In this document: positions 61,012-64,000 of the stretch, piece after piece
How the letters are laid out: each line of letters starts with the position of its first letter
Numbering within the stretch: the stretch's first letter is position 1
DNA from: Acidobacteriota bacterium
GTDB taxonomy: Bacteria > Acidobacteriota > Blastocatellia > HR10
DNA length: 64,000 nucleotides
Assembly: GCA_030550025.1 (NCBI GenBank)
Contig: JAUQQC010000002.1
Location: 68,356-132,355, forward strand
Direction: 5' to 3'
The notes under the pieces: generated by a model
What the model saw: the letters and a program-made list of their open reading frames with translations, nothing else
What the model was told of the DNA's origin: nothing
Databases searched by the model: none
Position numbers and translations under genes: made by a program

Positions 61012-62129
61012 AGACCGGTCCTCCAGCGCGCGGGAGAAATGGCTCTTGCGGGAGATGCGGCTTTCGATCTCTGGCCAGTGGGGCTCCCGATGGGGTCAAG
61101 AGCCGCCCGCACGGGCCGAGACTGATCCTCGGAGACGGCCGAATATCCTTCGGCTCGCAAGCGCGGACGCCGTCCGCGCCAGAGGTCCTCGGCGGCCACG
61201 GTCCGCTCGGGGTGAATCTCATACCGGCGTCCGTCGCTTCGAATCACAATCTCGCCTTCGAGATCGGTGCGATGCAGCTCGCGCACCCAGCGGCGCAACC
61301 GATCGAGCGTCTCTTGCGCCGGATGGCCATACTCGTTGTCCGCACCGCAGGAGATGAGGGCGACCTCCGGACGCACGCGTTCCAGGAAGGCGCGCGTCGT
61401 CGAGTGGCGCGATCCGTGATGGGCGACCTTGAGCACGCGCGCCTGAAGCGGCTCCGCAGCGTTCTCTTGTTCGATGAGGCGATCCTCGGTCTCGCGCTCG
61501 CTGTCTCCGGTGAAGAGCATGGAGAACGCGCCGTAGCTCAATCGCGCGACGATCGAATTGGCATTCTCGTCGCTGCGCGTTCCCTGAAACCGCGTCGGGA
61601 ATGGCGCCAGGATCGCGAGCCTCACATCGGTGCCGATGTGGAACTCCTGTCCGGCTTCGGCGACCACGAAGCGGATCCCTTTCTCCCGGATCTTTTCCAA
61701 CATGCGCGTGTACGTGCGCGTCGGATACGGTTGACCGCTGTCCAGAAACATCCGGACGGGAACGGTCTCAAGTACAGCCACCATGCCGCCGATATGATCG
61801 GCATGCGGATGCGTGGCAATGACGAGGTCGAGCTGCATGACGCCATATCGGGCGAGCGCCTCGCGCACGCGATCGGCGGCTTCCGGCGGTCCTGCGTCGA
61901 TAAGCACCGCCTTGCGCTCCGGGGTGAGGATCAGGAAGCTGTCTCCCTGCCCGACGTCGAGAACAACGATGGTCAGCTCACCCGCTTGCGGAGGCGGCTC
62001 GCGCCGCCACAGCTCGAAGCGATGGAGCAGAAAAGCCGCGGTGGACAGCAGGAGGCCGAGGATCAGCAGCAGGAACGTTCGACGCGAGCTTCGCCGAATC
62101 GCCAGACGCGCTCTCCTTCCTCGGGCCAT
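61008..62129 (-). CDS. ComEC/Rec2-like exported metallo-beta-lactamase-fold hydrolase
   Basis: A protein of 373 residues. After an N-terminal membrane helix (TFLLLILGLLLSTAAFLL) comes the catalytic domain: VVLDVGQGDSFLI, HPHADHIGG, LFTGDSE and KVAHHGSRHST, the zinc-ligand pattern of the beta-lactamase-like C-terminal part of ComEC. ComEC's membrane channel is missing, so it is probably a DNA- or nucleotide-degrading exoenzyme rather than a DNA-uptake channel. The C-terminal 60 residues are low in complexity. Stop and start with purF lie one base apart (TGA-T-ATG). Confidence 0.88.
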   Translation of the reverse strand: MARGRRARLAIRRSSRRTFLLLILGLLLSTAAFLLHRFELWRREPPPQAGELTIVVLDVGQGDSFLILTPERKAVLIDAGPPEAADRVREALARYGVMQLDLVIATHPHADHIGGMVAVLETVPVRMFLDSGQPYPTRTYTRMLEKIREKGIRFVVAEAGQEFHIGTDVRLAILAPFPTRFQGTRSDENANSIVARLSYGAFSMLFTGDSERETEDRLIEQENAAEPLQARVLKVAHHGSRHSTTRAFLERVRPEVALISCGADNEYGHPAQETLDRLRRWVRELHRTDLEGEIVIRSDGRRYEIHPERTVAAEDLWRGRRPRLRAEGYSAVSEDQSRPVRAALDPIGSPTGQRSKAASPARAISPARWRTGL

Positions 62130-62130
62130 A

Positions 62131-63576
62131 TCAAGACCGTTCGGACGTGACGGCCGGACTCACCTCCGCCCCATGCCCCACGCAGCGAACGTTGCGCGGC
62201 TCGTAGTCGGGGGCGATCTCCGTCGGATAGCGCCCCGTATAACAGGCCGTGCAATAGCGCGTATCGTCTGGATCCCCACAGGCTTCGAGCAGCGAGGCAT
62301 AGCTCAGGTATCCGAGGCTATCGGCTCCCAGGAACTGACAGATCTCCTCGACGGACATTCGCGCGGCGATCAGCTCATCCTTGCGCGGCGTGTCAATGCC
62401 ATAGTAGCACGGAGCGGTCGTCGGCGGACAACTGATGCGCATGTGAATCTCCCGCGCGCCCGCCGCGCGAATCATCTGCACGATCTCGCGGCTCGTGGTA
62501 CCGCGCACGATCGAATCATCCACCAGCACAATGCGCCGGCCTTCGAGCAGCTCGCGCACGGGATTGAGCTTGACCTTCACCTGCAGGTTGCGGATCGCCG
62601 CACGCGGTTCGATGAACGTGCGCCCGACATAGTGATTGCGAACCAGACCGAAGACCAAGGGGATCCCCGACTCCATCGAATATCCGATGGCCGCCGCCAC
62701 GCCGGAATCAGGGACTGGGACGACGACATCGGCCGAAGCCGGATGCTCGCGCGCCAGCAGCCGTCCGAGCAAATAGCGCGATTGGCTCACGGGACGCCCG
62801 AAGACGATGCTGTCCGGCCGGGAGAAATATACGTGCTCGAAGATGCACTGCGTCGGACGTTGTCGAGGGAAGGGGAAGAGCGAGCGCGCCCCCCGCTCAT
62901 CCACGACGATCACTTCGCCCGGTTCCACATCGCGGAGCAGCGTGGCTCCGATCAGATCGAACGCGCAGCTCTCGGAGGCGAAGACCGTGGCCCCATTGAG
63001 CGTGCCCACAAGCAGCGGTCGAAAGCCGCGTGGATCGCGCACGGCGATCAACGCGCGCGGCGTCGCAAAGAGCATCGAATACGCGCCGTCCAGCCGCGCG
63101 AGGGCTTCGACGATCGCGCCCAGGAGATCGCGCGCACGCGCGCGCGCGATCAGATGCAACACGACCTCCGTATCGCTCGTGGATTGAAAGATCGCGCCCT
63201 CGCGTTCCAACTCCTCGCGCACGCGCAGCGCTCGCGGCATGTTCCCGTTGTGGCAGACGGCGATCTGTCCGCCATGGAAGCTGACGACCATCGGCTGCGC
63301 TTCGCGTACGCTCACTTCGCCCGTCGTCGAGTAGCGCACATGGCCGATGGCCAAGCGCCCCCGCAGCCCAGCGAACGTCTCCTCGCGGAAGACCTCGCTC
63401 ACATGTCCCAAGCCGCGAACGACGTGCAGACGTTCGCCATCGGAGGTCGCGATGCCGGCCGATTCCTGTCCACGGTGCTGCAGGGCGTAGAGCCCGTAGT
63501 AGGTCAAACGCGCCGCTTCCTCGTGGTCGTAGATGCCAAAGACGCCGCAGGCTTCGCGGAGCTTCTCTTCGTTCAT
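62131..63576 (-). CDS. purF: Amidophosphoribosyltransferase PurF
   Basis: A protein of 481 residues. A nine-residue propeptide precedes the catalytic C10 (ACGVFGIYDH) of the glutaminase half. The PRPP motif VVLVDDSIVRGTT is in the second half. Cysteines in TQCIFEH, PCYYGID and RYCTACY match the iron-sulphur-binding B. subtilis type. It catalyses the first committed step of purine synthesis, converting PRPP and glutamine to phosphoribosylamine. It is the first gene of a group with the ComEC-like, DUF3006 and transporter genes. Other pur genes are not in the window. Confidence 0.97.
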   Translation of the reverse strand: MNEEKLREACGVFGIYDHEEAARLTYYGLYALQHRGQESAGIATSDGERLHVVRGLGHVSEVFREETFAGLRGRLAIGHVRYSTTGEVSVREAQPMVVSFHGGQIAVCHNGNMPRALRVREELEREGAIFQSTSDTEVVLHLIARARARDLLGAIVEALARLDGAYSMLFATPRALIAVRDPRGFRPLLVGTLNGATVFASESCAFDLIGATLLRDVEPGEVIVVDERGARSLFPFPRQRPTQCIFEHVYFSRPDSIVFGRPVSQSRYLLGRLLAREHPASADVVVPVPDSGVAAAIGYSMESGIPLVFGLVRNHYVGRTFIEPRAAIRNLQVKVKLNPVRELLEGRRIVLVDDSIVRGTTSREIVQMIRAAGAREIHMRISCPPTTAPCYYGIDTPRKDELIAARMSVEEICQFLGADSLGYLSYASLLEACGDPDDTRYCTACYTGRYPTEIAPDYEPRNVRCVGHGAEVSPAVTSERS

Positions 63577-63637
63577 GGCTGATCCGCCTTCGTAACGGCT
63601 TGCTTTTACTGCACGCCGTCGGAAAAGTCAATGGCGC

Positions 63638-64000
63638 CTATGACAGTGAGCCCTGGCGCGCGGCTTCTTCTGAAGAGCCTCCGCGTTGCCCGCACTGTCG
63701 AATCGCTCGCTGAAGGACGTCGGCGTGCGCGGCGACGCGATACCGCTGCACGGCCGCTTCGCGCGCCGCGCGCCCCATTCGCTGTCGCAATTGCGGATCC
63801 TCCAAAAGCGCGCGCAGGCGATCATACCATTCTTCCGGAGAACGGACGAGAAATCCCGTGATGCCATCCTCGATGATCTCCGCGACGGCACCGACGGCCG
63901 AAGCGACCGTCGGAATGCCCACGGCCATGTACTGGATCGCCTTCAAGCCGGATTTCCCCACCGCCCATTCGTCCTCGATGAGAGGATAGAGGCCGATGTC
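63638..64000 (-). CDS. Glycosyltransferase family 4/1, C-terminal part (cut by window edge)
   Basis: The frame enters from beyond position 64000 and ends at 63638, giving the last 120 residues. It has the GT-B donor-site pattern: ADEWAVGKSG-like segment EDEWAVGKSGLKAIQYMAVG, then IPTVASAVGAVAEIIEDGITGFLV. The second half (PEEWYDRLRALLEDPQLRQRMGRAAREAAVQRY) is the usual closing helix set. Its sugar and acceptor cannot be told from this part. It ends 61 bp upstream of purF on the same strand. Confidence 0.85.
   Translation of the reverse strand, partial: DIGLYPLIEDEWAVGKSGLKAIQYMAVGIPTVASAVGAVAEIIEDGITGFLVRSPEEWYDRLRALLEDPQLRQRMGRAAREAAVQRYRVAAHADVLQRAIRQCGQRGGSSEEAARQGSLS

Noticed and set aside
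61008-62129. Full ComEC DNA-uptake channel
   Set aside because: Only one membrane helix and the metallo-beta-lactamase part are present; the competence channel domain is missing.
61813-63582. Plus-strand open frame of 589 codons opposite purF and the ComEC-like gene
   Set aside because: It covers two well-recognised genes on the other strand and shows only Arg/His-rich composition.

Overview
The window is a GC-rich bacterial chromosome segment, densely coded, with 55 protein genes (two cut by the window edges) and one tRNA. It points to a diderm heterotroph, most likely a thermophilic member of the Acidobacteriota or a nearby phylum. The reasons are an Oar-type TonB receptor with an N-terminal carboxypeptidase-like domain, a DUF1800/DUF1501 pair, many exported peptidases, an archaeal-type ATP-dependent DNA ligase and an archaeal-type fructose-bisphosphate aldolase/phosphatase. 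The taxonomic call is inference; no rRNA is present. No prophage, CRISPR array or intact insertion sequence was seen.

Layout. 1-6.5 kb (minus): an SbcC/YhaN-like ATPase (cut) with its YhaO/SbcD-like nuclease, then a sigma-54 response regulator and a large PDZ/GAF/PAS histidine kinase. In front of the kinase lie a sigma-54-like promoter and two tandem inverted repeats, which suggests autoregulation. 6.5-9.3 kb: a plugless outer-membrane barrel protein with an operator-like palindrome in its promoter, a small cytochrome c-like protein and a seven-iron ferredoxin. 9.4-13.3 kb (minus): a DUF1800, DUF1501, heme-motif/dockerin operon. 13.4-14.9 kb: HU, a transposase-derived helix-turn-helix protein and a cold-shock protein. 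15-23.8 kb (plus): an M16 peptidase, an ECF sigma/anti-sigma/Spy-like/MacA/MacB-type operon with stop-start overlaps, and dtd. 23.8-34.8 kb: a SnoaL-like protein, a coiled-coil membrane protein, a UbiD decarboxylase, S8 and M1 peptidases, SCP2-DinB, a FxLYD-like protein and a cyclophilin.

34.9-40.7 kb (plus): DNA ligase, a DASS transporter, a DUF457 membrane protein and TruD. 40.7-44.6 kb (minus): a small basic protein with a near-consensus promoter and an MFS/spermidine-synthase/TPR fusion. 44.7-54.9 kb (plus): a TonB receptor, an altered M20 peptidase, a giant Asp-box (VPS10-like) exoprotein, SurE, Pcm and a VTT membrane protein. 54.9-57.9 kb (minus): GNAT, a NadD-like enzyme, NrdR and a UPF0104-type flippase-like protein. 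57.9-58.8 kb (plus): IHF-like, MerR and tRNA-Pro(GGG). 58.9-64 kb (minus): FBP aldolase/phosphatase, a queuosine-precursor transporter, DUF3006, a ComEC-like hydrolase, PurF and a cut glycosyltransferase.

The promoters follow a common pattern: TTGNCN-like -35, a 17-18 bp spacer and a TATAA/TACACT-like -10. Many start codons were moved downstream of the longest possible start because a Shine-Dalgarno sequence or promoter fixes them there. No single unmistakable new system stands out. The best leads are the sigma-54 control region, the DUF1800/DUF1501/dockerin operon, the ECF-MacAB operon, the stand-alone transposase-like DNA-binding protein with palindromic promoter, and two enzyme-like proteins with altered catalytic motifs.
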